DNA of 64,000 nt. It comes from Chroococcidiopsis sp. CCMEE 29 (lineage in GTDB: Bacteria; Cyanobacteriota; Cyanobacteriia; Cyanobacteriales; Chroococcidiopsidaceae). The stretch covers positions 584,273 to 648,272 of the forward strand of contig NZ_CP083762.1 in NCBI RefSeq assembly GCF_023558375.1, read 5' to 3'. How positions within the stretch are numbered: position 1 is the first letter of the stretch; each line of letters starts with the position of its first letter. Shown one piece after another: positions 27,294-36,609 of this stretch. The position numbers and the translations under genes were made by a program. The notes under the pieces were generated by a model. It was not told where the DNA came from. It was given only the letters and a program-made list of their open reading frames with translations, and made no database searches.

Positions 27294-28251
27294 ATGCCAG
27301 AAACAATCAGTCGAAATCGGCGTGGACACCATTTGAACTATGCCCCACACATTGGATTAACATCACCAGATGATGTGTTATTTGCACAACACGCTAGCAG
27401 TAACCCTATTGACCAAATCAAATTCATTGCCCAACAGGGTTTTGCTGGGATTGAAGATAACTTCCTCAAACTACGTCCCATCGAAATGCAGGAAAAAATG
27501 GGTCAAGAGCTGGAACGGCATGGAATGCAGATGGGCTGTTTTGTCAATAATCTAGTTCTCGACCGTCCAACTTTCGTCAGTAACTCAGAAGAAGCCCGTG
27601 AAGTGCTTTTGCAGCAATTGCGCGAAACGGTGGTGTTCTAGATATGTTGGTCAACCTTGTAAACCGAGTGACTTGACTAAACCCAGAAACCATTAACACC
27701 AGATCTACAACACCACCCGCGAAACTATTGAAGTTGCCAAAAGAGTTAACGGCAAATACGTAACTACCCTATCCGGTCCACTCGACCCACGTTTGGATAG
27801 GGACTACCAGACTACTAACATGATTGAAAATCTCAGGTATTGCGCTGAACTGGCGGAATCTGCGGGATTAATCCTTGGGCTGGAAATACTCACTAGTAAA
27901 TGGTGGCCTGGAACGTTTTTGACGAAAATCCCACATGCATATCTGATTGCTAAAGCTGTCAACAGTTCAGCCGTTAAGCTCATCTTTGATACATTTCACG
28001 CCCAGATGGAAGGCGGCAACGTGATTGAAAACATTAATTTAGTTTGGGATGAGATTGCCTGTTTTCAAGTTGCAGACGTACCCGGACGCACTGAACCAAC
28101 CAGTGGTGAGATGAATTACAAAGTGATTTTGAAGCATATTTACGCTAAAGGTTATACCGGACTAGTTGAAATGGAACATTCTCTCTCGCAACCAGGGGTC
28201 GAGGGCGAACAAGCCGTGCTGGAAATTTACGATCGTCTCGACAAGTTCTAG
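27294..28251 (+). pseudogene. Hydroxypyruvate-isomerase-like TIM-barrel protein, disrupted by a MITE
   Basis: The 5' part (27294-27628) and 3' part (27726-28251) are halves of an AP-endonuclease-2/xylose-isomerase-like TIM barrel, with KFIAQQGFAGIEDN early and LGLEILTSKWWPG, KLIFDTFHAQ, ADVPGRTEPTSGEMNY and LVEMEHS later. Those Glu, Asp and His motifs match hydroxypyruvate isomerase and its relatives. Excising 89 bp and one CGCGAAAC copy restores ...QLRETIEVAKRVNG in frame and a 286-residue protein. It is the third gene of the operon. As it stands the protein stops after 115 residues. Confidence 0.85.
27629..27717. mobile_element. 89-bp IS1-like MITE
   Basis: It is flanked by the 8-bp duplication CGCGAAAC (27621-27628 and 27718-27725). 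Its inverted ends begin GGTGGTGTTCTAGAT on the left and GGTGGTGTTGTAGAT on the right. The left end matches the terminal repeat of the IS1 at 26202 at 18 of 22 positions, and the duplication length is also the same. It encodes nothing, so it must be mobilised by an IS1-family transposase. Confidence 0.88.
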
Positions 28252-28317
28252 AATGTTTGCCTGACTACTGTTGTTAGTTCATTTCAGCAGATGAAGCAGT
28301 AATAAGGTTAAATACTG

Positions 28318-28944
28318 ATGAGCGAATCAATCAACGTTGAAGACCCACCTGTGACAATAGTCGCAGTACACAAGGTCAAGCCTGGAAAGGAAAAAGCTTT
28401 TGAACAAACCATGTCAGGTTTGCTCCAGGCAGCAATGAGTTTTGAAGGTCATCTAGGTGCAAACATTCTACGTCCTGACGATTCAGATGACCCGCAGTAC
28501 AGCATTATTTTCAAATTCAATCGGATGAGTAACCTGCGCCGTTGGGAGGAGTCCGAGGAGCGACAAGAATGGCTAGTTCGCCTGGCAAGGCTGACACAAG
28601 ATTCGTCACCATTGCAAATTCTCACTGGTTTGGAGACATGGTTTACCCTACCACTCAAGCGAGCTATCGTCCCGCCGCCACGTTACAAGATGGCTTTGAT
28701 TACTTGGCTAGCAATCTTTCCACTCATTAGTGGAATTAACGCACTGTTCGGATCTTTCCTTAACCAGTTACCACCGCTATTTCGCAGCTTAGTTCTAACA
28801 GCAGTACTGGTTCCATTGATGACTTATGTAGTGATGCCAAGAATCACTCGGCTATTTGCACCTTGGCTGTACCCGTCCACCCCTAGACCTCCCAGGAAAG
28901 CAAGCAGACTTAATAGGAAACAGCGCCATAGAACCAAGTTGTAG
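28318..28944 (+). CDS. ABM-domain protein with C-terminal membrane segments
   Basis: The 208-residue protein begins with an antibiotic-biosynthesis-monooxygenase (ABM) ferredoxin-like domain (about 12-105: VTIVAVHKVKPGKEKAFEQ). It ends with two hydrophobic segments (about 125-145 and 155-175) and a basic, Arg/Lys-rich tail on the presumed cytoplasmic side. This architecture resembles the membrane-anchored ABM proteins often annotated only as antibiotic biosynthesis monooxygenase. It is the last gene of the TetR-linked operon. Whether it is an oxygenase or a binding protein is unknown. Confidence 0.82.
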   Translation: MSESINVEDPPVTIVAVHKVKPGKEKAFEQTMSGLLQAAMSFEGHLGANILRPDDSDDPQYSIIFKFNRMSNLRRWEESEERQEWLVRLARLTQDSSPLQILTGLETWFTLPLKRAIVPPPRYKMALITWLAIFPLISGINALFGSFLNQLPPLFRSLVLTAVLVPLMTYVVMPRITRLFAPWLYPSTPRPPRKASRLNRKQRHRTKL

Positions 28945-29079
28945 TTCAGGAGGTGCAACAAAAGGGATTTCTCTCGCTGTTTGAAAAGTACCGAATTTTC
29001 TTTGGGAGTTAGCACTTTACTGCTTTTACTACCTAAATCGTACTTGAAAGTCGCAGTAGGTTGTAGAATTATTCTCCAC

Positions 29080-29109
29080 AAGTTCCGACTCTAGTAATTA
29101 CCGGAACTT
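29080..29109. promoter_or_regulatory. Inverted repeat, candidate internal recombination site
   Basis: Perfect 8-bp arms AAGTTCCG (29080-29087) and CGGAACTT (29102-29109) are separated by 14 nt and lie just upstream of the Tn3 transposase. Transposons with a tyrosine recombinase carry a core site with inverted arms at this kind of position. It could equally be an operator. Confidence 0.45.
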
Positions 29110-29136
29110 TTTCAGGTATTGTGGTAGGTAGTCAAA

Positions 29137-32136
29137 GTGCAGGCACAAGGGGTGGTTTTGAAAAGACATTGGGAAGTAGATGAGCTGATTGAGCATTGGA
29201 CATTGCTCCCAAACGAAATAGCTTTATTGGGTAACAAAATTGGGGCGAATCGTTTGGGTTTTGCTGTCTTGCTCAAGTTTTTTCAATACGAAACCAAATT
29301 CCCTAGTTCTGCCCAAGTTGTACCTGCAACGGTGGTGGATTACATTGCCAAGCAAGTTGATGTCCCATCCGAGCAATATCTTGATTATGACTGGAATGGA
29401 CGCTCGATAAAGCGTCACCGTGGAGAAATTCGTAGCTTTTTGGGTATCCACAAAGCTTCGGTGAAAGATGCCAAACAGATGGTTGATTGGCTAATCAACT
29501 TCGTTTTGACTGCCGAAGCTGATTTAGAACACCTAAAAGTCATTGTTGAGCAGCGGTTTCTGCAATTAAAAGTTGAGCCCCCAACACCTGGCAGAGTTGA
29601 GCGCCTGATTAAATCTGCTCTTCGTACCTATGAAACCAACTTTTTTGAAACCACCCTGTCCAAGCTTCCTTCTAATTGTCGCGCCCAAATAGCTGCTTTG
29701 CTGATTACCAACGACACGAGCGAGGAAGAAACCCAAACCTCAAGTGATCCAAGCGTTAAAGTATCCCTGTTTCACTATCTCAACTCCGACCCCAGTCGGG
29801 CAAGTCTGGATAGCTTGCTTTCGGAAATCACCAAACTACAGCATCTACGCCAGATTGGCTTGCCTGATAACCTTTTCCAACAGGTTTCACCGAAAGTTTT
29901 ACACGCTTACAAAACTCGTGCTGCTACCGAACCCCCACGGGAATTGCGTTGGCATCCAGAACCAATTCGCTACACCCTGGTAGCGGCTTTTTGTTGGATT
30001 CGTGCCCAAGAAGTCATAGATAATTTAGTAGATTTACTCATGCAAATTGTGCATGGAATTGGCGTAAGGGCGGAACGCCGCGTAGATATCCAACTAATGC
30101 GGGACTTCAAAAAGGTAGGCGGCAAGCACAACTTACTTTACCGCATCGCCGATGCCAGTCTCGACCAACCAGAGGGAACAGTCAAAGAAGTTATTTATCC
30201 AGTGGTCAGCGAACAAATCCTCAAAGATTTGGTGAAGGAATTTAAAGCTAATGGTACTGCCTACCGTGAAAAAATTCACACGTTCGTTCGTTCTTCTTAC
30301 AGCCGTCATTACCGACGCATAGTGCCAAAAATCCTTGAAGTGTTGGAGTTCCGCTCTAACAATGATGTCCACTGCCCAGTGATTCAGGCTTTAGAACTGT
30401 TAAAAAAGTACGCCGATAGTAAACAGCGGTACTACTCGCCAGAAGAGGAAGTGCCGATTGAAGGTGTACTCAAAAGCGGTTGGCGGGAGATTCTCTTGGA
30501 GAAAGACCCAGATGGCAACGAACGCATCAATCGCATTAACTATGAAATCAGCGTTCTCCAAGCCCTTAGAGAGCGATTGCGCTGCAAAGAAATCTGGGTG
30601 GGGGGAGCCAATCGTTACCGCAATCCTGACGAGGACTTACCTGCTGATTTTGAACTGCAACGGTCAGCTTACTACCATGCCTTGAAACAGCCGTTATCAG
30701 TTGAAGAGTTCATCACGCCTTTAAAACAAGCGATGATGGCAGCTCTTACCACTTTCAATGACGGGCTACCTAAAAACCCATCGGTCAAAATCTTGACCAA
30801 AAATAACGGCTGGATTTGTCTTTCCCCTTTAGACAAGCAACCAGAACCCGTGAATATCTTAAGGCTGAAAACTGAACTCATCCGCCGTTGGCCCATGACC
30901 AGCCTGCTGGACATCTTGAAAGAAGCTGACTTACGTGTTGGGTTTACAGAATGTTTCAAAAGTGTTGCATCGCGGGAAGCTTTAGACCACGAAACCATAC
31001 AAAAGCGGTTGCTATTGTGTTTGTACGGTTTGGGAACCAATACGGGACTGAAGCGGGTAGGTGATGGTACACCTGGTATTAACTTTTACGACTTACGCTA
31101 TATCAAGCGCCGTTTTATTAATAAAGGACAATTAAGGAACGCCGTTGCCAAGGTTGTGAATGCCATTTTCCGGATACGTTTACCCGAAATCTGGGGGGAA
31201 GGGACAACAACGTGCGCCAGCGACTCTAAAAAGTTTGGGGCTTGGGACCAGAACCTGATGACGGAATGGCATATCCGTTACGGGGGACGGGGAATAATGA
31301 TTTACTGGCACGTGGAGAAGAAATCCACCTGTATTTATTCCCAGTTGAAAACCTGCTCCTCCTCCGAAGTAGCCGCCATGATTGAGGGGGTACTGCGCCA
31401 CGATACAGAAATGACGGTAAAAAAGAACTTTGTGGACAGTCATGGACAGAGTGAGGTGGCGTTTGCTTTTTGTCATTTGCTCGGTTTTCAGTTAATGCCC
31501 CGTCTCAAGGGGATTCATCGACAGAAACTGTACCGCCCAGAAACTGGCAACCCAAATGCTTATCCCCACTTACAACTGGTTTTGACTCGTCCCATTAACT
31601 GGGAGTTGATTCGCCAGCAATACGACCAAATGATTAAGTATGCGACGGCATTACGCTTGGGGACGGCAGAACCAGAAGCTATTTTGCGGCGTTTCACTCG
31701 TAACAATGTCAAACATCCTACCTATCAGGCATTAGGAGAACTGGGTAAAGTTTTGAAAACCATTTTCTTGTGCCAATATTTGCATTCTCTGGCACTGCGG
31801 CGTGAAATCCATGAAGGGCTGAATGTTGTGGAAAATTGGAATAGCGCTAACAGCTTTATTTTCTATGGTAAAAGCGGCGAAATTGCGACCAACCAGCACT
31901 CGGAGCAGGAAATAGCTATTTTATCCCTACACCTATTACAAATAAGCTTGGTATATATCAACACCTTAATGCTGCAACAGGTTCTTTCCGACCCAGCTTG
32001 GTCTAAGAGACTGACTACCAATGACCAACGAGCGCTAACACCGTTGATTTACGGTCATGTCAATCCCTACGGCACGTTTCAGCTAGATCTGAATAAGCGA
32101 TTAAAAATTGAGCGCAAATTGGAGGTGGTTGGATGA
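29137..32136 (+). CDS. tnpA: Tn3-family transposase
   Basis: The 999-residue protein has the typical Tn3 length and layout: an N-terminal DNA-binding region ([12 protein letters not shown]...[13 protein letters not shown]) and a C-terminal DDE core with [14 protein letters not shown] (Asp), [14 protein letters not shown] (Asp) and [19 protein letters not shown] (Glu). The first residues use a GTG start. Its stop overlaps the ATG of the recombinase by 4 bp. It looks intact. Confidence 0.93.
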   Translation: MQAQGVVLKRHWEVDELIEHWTLLPNEIALLGNKIGANRLGFAVLLKFFQYETKFPSSAQVVPATVVDYIAKQVDVPSEQYLDYDWNGRSIKRHRGEIRSFLGIHKASVKDAKQMVDWLINFVLTAEADLEHLKVIVEQRFLQLKVEPPTPGRVERLIKSALRTYETNFFETTLSKLPSNCRAQIAALLITNDTSEEETQTSSDPSVKVSLFHYLNSDPSRASLDSLLSEITKLQHLRQIGLPDNLFQQVSPKVLHAYKTRAATEPPRELRWHPEPIRYTLVAAFCWIRAQEVIDNLVDLLMQIVHGIGVRAERRVDIQLMRDFKKVGGKHNLLYRIADASLDQPEGTVKEVIYPVVSEQILKDLVKEFKANGTAYREKIHTFVRSSYSRHYRRIVPKILEVLEFRSNNDVHCPVIQALELLKKYADSKQRYYSPEEEVPIEGVLKSGWREILLEKDPDGNERINRINYEISVLQALRERLRCKEIWVGGANRYRNPDEDLPADFELQRSAYYHALKQPLSVEEFITPLKQAMMAALTTFNDGLPKNPSVKILTKNNGWICLSPLDKQPEPVNILRLKTELIRRWPMTSLLDILKEADLRVGFTECFKSVASREALDHETIQKRLLLCLYGLGTNTGLKRVGDGTPGINFYDLRYIKRRFINKGQLRNAVAKVVNAIFRIRLPEIWGEGTTTCASDSKKFGAWDQNLMTEWHIRYGGRGIMIYWHVEKKSTCIYSQLKTCSSSEVAAMIEGVLRHDTEMTVKKNFVDSHGQSEVAFAFCHLLGFQLMPRLKGIHRQKLYRPETGNPNAYPHLQLVLTRPINWELIRQQYDQMIKYATALRLGTAEPEAILRRFTRNNVKHPTYQALGELGKVLKTIFLCQYLHSLALRREIHEGLNVVENWNSANSFIFYGKSGEIATNQHSEQEIAILSLHLLQISLVYINTLMLQQVLSDPAWSKRLTTNDQRALTPLIYGHVNPYGTFQLDLNKRLKIERKLEVVG

Positions 32137-32840
32137 ATTTTCAACGTACACCAGCCAAGAAGAAAGCCAAAGAGCTGACGAAATATCTGCGTAGCGAAAG
32201 ACCAGATTATCAGTATTTAAAAACTCTTTTTAAATACTTGCGCCAAGAATTAGAGGTGGAAGTATCTTCCTCAGTTAAAAAATTACCATACGTACCAACC
32301 GAAGAGGAAATTCGACGCTACTACGAAGCAGTTTGGAAAACTCGGAATGTGCAGGACATGGTGATTATCAAAACCCTATTGTATACGGGAGTGCGAGTCA
32401 GCGAATTGGTAAATATGCGCCTGGATGATGTAGATTTTGAGCGCTGCCAGATTCGGATTAATTCAGGCAAGGGAGGTAAAGATAGAATTGTTCCGTTCCC
32501 AGTTCTTTTTAAAGAAGTTTTGGCGATGCATGTTGACCGGATGCATCAACAACAAGCCACCTACCTGTTTGAGTCGTCCTGGAAACGCAAGTATAGCGAC
32601 CGAGGAATCAGGAAGATTCTGGCGAAGTATGCAGAAGAGGCGGGACTAAGTAAGCCTATTTCACCCCATCAATTCCGTCACTTTCTGCTGACTTGGTTGA
32701 AAAAACAAGGGATTGATGATGCCTTAATTCAACCATATTCCGGGCATTCTTCTCGGCAGTCCTTGGAAGTGTATTCAAGGTTGAGTATTGGGGAAGCTCA
32801 AGAAATTTATGACAAGGTTATGGTGAAATTCCCTGTTTGA
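32133..32840 (+). CDS. Tyrosine recombinase, probable Tn3 cointegrate resolvase (TnpI-like)
   Basis: The 235-residue phage-integrase-family protein keeps the catalytic set: Arg in TGVRVSEL, Lys in [13 protein letters not shown] (His and Arg), His in GHSS and the nucleophile Tyr in VYSRLS. It starts within the tnpA stop (ATGA) after a strong GGAGG, so it is translationally coupled. In Tn3 elements such as Tn4430 a tyrosine recombinase replaces the serine resolvase; that role is inferred here. Confidence 0.88.
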   Translation: MNFQRTPAKKKAKELTKYLRSERPDYQYLKTLFKYLRQELEVEVSSSVKKLPYVPTEEEIRRYYEAVWKTRNVQDMVIIKTLLYTGVRVSELVNMRLDDVDFERCQIRINSGKGGKDRIVPFPVLFKEVLAMHVDRMHQQQATYLFESSWKRKYSDRGIRKILAKYAEEAGLSKPISPHQFRHFLLTWLKKQGIDDALIQPYSGHSSRQSLEVYSRLSIGEAQEIYDKVMVKFPV

Positions 32841-32878
32841 CAGGGGTTCAGAGACGTTGGCACTTCGTGACAGCTTCT

Positions 32879-33007
32879 CTAGCATTGGGCCTTTTTCGCA
32901 GTCAATCCAGTGCCGCAGTAAGGACACGCCAAAAGTGTCTTGCCGCTTGGCACATCCTCAATGGTAACCAGCATGTTATCCACGTCGAGCCCGTAGCGCA
33001 GCCACAT
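32879..33007 (-). pseudogene. CoiA-like competence-family protein, N-terminal fragment
   Basis: The first 42 residues (MWLRYGLDVDNML..., then ACPYCGTGLTAKK) match the start of cyanobacterial CoiA-like proteins, including the CxxC zinc-ribbon half. The frame runs into Tn3-side sequence after residue 40 and stops. The nuclease domain is missing, so the Tn3 insertion or a later deletion removed most of the gene. Confidence 0.6.
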
Positions 33008-33418
33008 ATAATGTCCTTTGCTCCAGAGGATTGAGTGCGATCGCTCAATTATTACTCAGTTAAAATTTGAAAATTCGTTCTTGCCACTGTTGGGGTGACA
33101 ATCCCCAAAGCGTCACTTGGAGCAAGGAATACTTTGGTAGAAGCTGTAGACTTCAGGCTGTGTGAGGAGCGATATTACAACAGCTCTTGGGGTCGAAACA
33201 CGGCAAGACTCCCAAGAGCTGTTTCCATGTTGATACTGCTGCCACTGGGGCGTATCTATTTGTTAGGGGAGTACATGAGTTTCTTCTGCATCTTGATATG
33301 AGGCACACCAGTCATGGAGAAACTGTCAGAACTGGCTACTCATGTTGAGGGGAGAACCCAACTCTTGATATCCTGGCTACTGACCCCAAAGACCAATCGC
33401 TCCAGAGTTCCATGAACT
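33008..33418. other. Non-coding region with hairpins
   Basis: No credible gene is seen. The region holds an interrupted palindrome around a HIP1 site (ATTGAG...CTCAAT, near 33035-33055) and a strong 13-bp hairpin at 33179-33223. The rest may be degraded IS sequence, but no family could be assigned. Confidence 0.4.
33179..33223. repeat. 13-bp perfect inverted repeat with 19-nt loop
   Basis: Arms AACAGCTCTTGGG (33179-33191) and CCCAAGAGCTGTT (33211-33223) are exact complements. The downstream side has only a short T run, so terminator function is uncertain. IS200/IS605-type ends also form such hairpins. Confidence 0.6.
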
Positions 33419-33520
33419 GGGTTGTGTTGCAAAAATTCTTCCAAACGCTATGTATAGGGCTGTATTACCTATACTTCAACCCTATATCTAGTGCTTCTCA
33501 AATTTTTTGCAACACAACCC
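33419..33520. mobile_element. 102-bp IS6-like MITE
   Basis: Inverted ends start GGGTTGTGTTGCAAAAATT at 33419 and, on the other strand, GGGTTGTGTTGCAAAAAAT at 33520. The same end, GGTTGTGTTGCAAAAA, flanks the IS6 remnant at 46689, and a one-base variant occurs at 51858. The 60 bp between the ends have no coding frame. It interrupts the IS110 fragment to its right. Confidence 0.75.
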
Positions 33521-34027
33521 ATTGCCTTGCGGTTTATGACGTATATGTTTAGATGGAGGCAATGGAGACTCTACCAGATCCACTTGGTCGTCAAAATACC
33601 ATAAACACTGCTCGATTTGGCGGTCGCAGGCTGTAATCTGGGTTTGATAGATATCATACAGGTGTAATTCCTGCTGTAAGACAAAGATATGCTCACTGCG
33701 ATAATCACCTTCAAGTGCTCGAGCAATTTCTGCGGTTGTGCGCTGGCTACGGTGATGCCGTAAGGCGGCTAGCACTTGAGGATTGCGTTCTCCAGCAACA
33801 ATCGCTCGGATAATTGCCATCCCAGTTGTGCCTGTAATGTCACTCACAACTTGATGCAATTGTACGTTCATTTGTGTCAATGCCTTTTGCATTCGTTGAA
33901 CGTGAATACAGGCACTCCTGATTAAGGTATCCCGTTGCCGAATATAGCTGCGCAGCACACAAACCTCATCGGCCGGACGAAATGGGGTGCGGTCAAAAGT
34001 AGTTGGTAGGGGTGGGATCTGAAACAA
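33521..34027 (-). pseudogene. IS110-family transposase fragment
   Basis: The frame has RSYIRQRDTLIRSACIHVQRMQKAL and VVSDITGTTGMAIIRAIVAGERNP, the linker and start of the Transposase_20 domain of IS110 proteins. The N-terminal DEDD catalytic region and the C-terminal serine region are absent. The C-terminal side is cut at 33520 by the MITE. Confidence 0.75.
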
Positions 34028-34448
34028 TGCAAGATTATGTGGTCAAACTTTGTTTTTGTCTAGAATGACAGTGTGCACTGTAGCAGGAAGTAGGCAATGT
34101 CGAGTTTGGGTGAAACTACAACTTCGGGTCGCACTTCACTAACGGCATCGGTTACTAAATAGTCAGCCTAAAATAATTACTACAGGACAGCCGAGCTTTA
34201 AGCGCGTTCCGATAGAGATCTCCTCCACATATGGACTGGTAATTATTTTGGTCAAACTGCTTACTCGTACCCAAAACCTATCAGCAGGTACCGGAATTTC
34301 CATCTGTTTTTGCAACCAGTTGCGTTGTAGAAAATTGGACTCGTCGCTCAGTAAGATTACTTTCAAAGGGAATTTATGGTACACAAATCTCGGTTTTGTC
34401 AGTATATTTGTCAAAGGATGAAGATTACTGTATTCATGCAAAAGTGAA
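34028..34448. other. Region without an assigned gene
   Basis: A minus-strand frame (34163-34552) contains a plausible protein-like stretch (FLQRNWLQKQMEIPVPADRF, then TKIITSPYVEEISIG), possibly the tail of an unrecognised gene. It overlaps the STAND fragment and has no domain I can name. The 5' half of the STAND gene should have been here and is missing. Confidence 0.3.
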
Positions 34449-36524
34449 ATGCACAGCTTTATGGCAGACCCTGTAGATGAAGTGGGAGCACAGCTGGAGC
34501 AACTGGACTTGAGCACGCCAGAACAATCTCTGACGTTGATGTCAAAACGCATAGGACGCGCTCTGGAAGAGACGGAACGGGAAGAAGTCCTGAAGTTGGC
34601 AGAAGTGGTGGGCTATCTCCCCATCGCTTTGGATCTGGTAGCAGCGCGGGTAGCGCGAAAAACCCCTTGGTCTGATCTGATCTACACGTTAGAGCAAGAG
34701 GTAGCTCGCCTAGAGTCCTTGTCAGACCCCTCTCGTCGTCGAAAGGAAGAAACGCGCTTAGAAGCTTGTTTTAACTTGAGCTTAAACGCATTGCGGGATG
34801 ATGACATAGAAGTATGGCAGAACTTTGTTTGGCTGGGAGTCTTGCCGGATGATACGCTCGTAGCCGCGCCAATGGCTGCCACTCTCTGGGGCGTGGAGGA
34901 AGCGGAAGCTGCTGACCGGCTAGAAATCCTCTGGAATGATGCGCTTCTCCTCCCTAGCCCCGCCATACAGGTAGGAGAACGCACCTGGCCTGCCTACCGT
35001 CTGCATGAGTTCTTGCACGATCTTCTCCGTCGCCTGCTGACAACGAACCAGGCTACAGGACTAGGTATTCCCCTAGCGACAGCCCACGCCGAGCTGCTGA
35101 AGCGCTATCGGGTATGCACGCAGTCTGACCTATGGCACACACTGGCTGATGATGGCTATATTCATGCTCATCTCACTTGGCATCTAGAGAAGGCAGGCTG
35201 GGTCGATGAAATCCACAAGCTGCTGCGTGAGGAGACTTCGTCGGGTCGTAACGGCTGGCATGAAGCGTGCGAACGCCTCGGGCAAACCGCCATTTTTGTT
35301 ACCGATGTGGCACACGCTTGGCGGTTAGCGGAAGATCTCTTTGAAGATCATCCATCGTCGGCGATCTCTTTGCAATGCCGCTATGCTCTGATTGTGTCTA
35401 CTTTAAACAGCCTAAGTGCTAATTTACCGCACAGTTTACTGGTTGCACCGCTCCAAAAATATGTACGGGTTCCTCAACAAGGACTAGCTTATGCTTTGCA
35501 AAGCTCGAACCCAGAAACTAAAGCAATTTTACTTACAGAGATCGTCGATTATTTACCACAAAATCTAAAAGAAGAAGCACTGCAAGAAGCACTCGCTGCC
35601 TTAAGGGCTATTCAGTTTGATCCAGATCGCGTCGATGCCCTAAGGGCCTTAGCGGACAAGCTGCCACCTGAGTTGTTACCAGAAGCACTCGCCGCCGCCA
35701 GGGCTTTTAGGTGGGCGTGGAATCGCGTCTATAGCCTCAGGGCCCTAGCGGACAAGCTGCCAGAGGTGTTACCAGAAGCACTCGCCGACGCCAGGGCTGT
35801 TGAACCTATGGGGTATCGCGCCGATGCCCTCTTGCTCCTAACGGACAAGCTGCCAGAGTTGTTACCAGAAGCACTCGCCGCCACCAGGGCTATGGAAGAT
35901 GGGTGGGATCGCGCTGTAGGCCTCTCGCTCCTAACGGACAAGCTGCCAGAGTTGTTACCAGAAGCACTCGCCGCCACCAGGGCTATTCAGTGTGAGCAAG
36001 AGCGCGTCCATGCCCTCTCGTACCTAGCGAACAAGCTGCCACCTGAATTGTTACCAGAACTACTCACCGCCACCAGAGCTATTGAAGATGTCAGCTGTCG
36101 CAGCGATGCCCTAATAATCCTAGCGGACAAGCTAGCAGACAAGCTGCTAGAGGTGTTACCAGAAGCACTCGCCGCCGCTAGGGATATTGATTATGAGCCC
36201 GTTCGCGCCGATACCCTCTCGGTTTTAGCGCCCAAGCTGCCACCTAAGTTGTTACCAGAAGCACTCGCCACCGCTAGGGATATTCGGTCTGAGTCTGCTC
36301 GCGCCAAAGCTTTGATTGCCCTAGCGTCGCATCTGTCAAAGATGCAAACGGGCGAACTTTTTCCTCTTTGGCAAAATACACTCCACTTGCTATCTTGCCA
36401 ATCTCGTCGGGACTTTCTGCATGAGCTACTGGCGCTAGCTTCGGTTATCTGTGCCCTAGGAGATCGGGCAGCAGTGGCAGAAGTTGTGATTGCGATCCAG
36501 GATGTGGGACAGTGGTGGCCGTAA
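34449..36524 (+). pseudogene. STAND (NB-ARC-like) ATPase, N-terminally truncated, with C-terminal tandem repeats
   Basis: The 691-residue frame starts in the middle of an NB-ARC module: LDLSTPEQSLTLMSKRIGR, then the GxP-type motif GYLPIALDLVAARV (about 57-70) and winged-helix region. The P-loop, Walker B and any N-terminal effector domain are missing. From about residue 378 to 620 there are about seven repeats of roughly 31-35 residues built on DKLPELLPEALAATRAI...RADAL, nearly identical at DNA level. STAND proteins of this kind are sensors in signalling, programmed death and anti-phage defence. The start chosen is only the first ATG of the open frame; the ancestral start has been lost. Confidence 0.75.
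35580..36310 (+). repeat. Seven near-identical ~93-105 bp coding repeats
   Basis: The anchor TTACCAGAAGCACTCGCC recurs, with few changes, near 35676, 35769, 35863, 35955, 36050, 36155 and 36255. High DNA identity within an otherwise diverged protein indicates recent unit expansion or gene conversion. Confidence 0.85.
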
Positions 36525-36609
36525 TACTGGCTTTTTCCACTATCCCGGTGTAACAACCAGCCAAGCTTTATATTTAGTCAGGTAGCTACGTGGTTAGGCG
36601 CAAAGCCAA

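Larger units (their letters stand above)
28960..32890 (+). mobile_element. Tn3-family transposon with tyrosine recombinase (ends approximate)
   Basis: The transposase and recombinase genes form one unit. A truncated gene begins directly to the right (32879-33007), placing the right end near 32880-32891. The left end lies between the ABM stop (28944) and about 28990. A shared segment GCTGT...GAA.GT.CC occurs inverted at both sides, but the full 38-bp Tn3 terminal repeats are not convincing, so the ends are probably decayed. No passenger gene is present. Confidence 0.5.

Noticed and set aside
28964-32891. Full 38-bp Tn3 terminal inverted repeats
   Set aside because: Only a partly matching core (GCTGT...GAA.GT.CC) is shared; no 38-bp repeat or 5-bp duplication is visible, so the ends are left approximate.
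32837-33034. Plus-strand 65-residue frame after the recombinase
   Set aside because: It is antisense to the CoiA-like fragment, whose sequence has recognisable family features.
33035-33055. GAGTGCGATCGCTC palindrome as an operator
   Set aside because: It is centred on the HIP1 octamer, which is over-represented genome-wide in cyanobacteria, so its occurrence here carries no special meaning.
33095-33301. A 68-residue plus-strand frame
   Set aside because: It runs over a strong hairpin and has no family features or good ribosome binding site.
34163-34552. A minus-strand protein of 129 residues
   Set aside because: It has a protein-like stretch but no recognisable domain and overlaps the STAND frame on the other strand. 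It is kept only as a low-confidence note.
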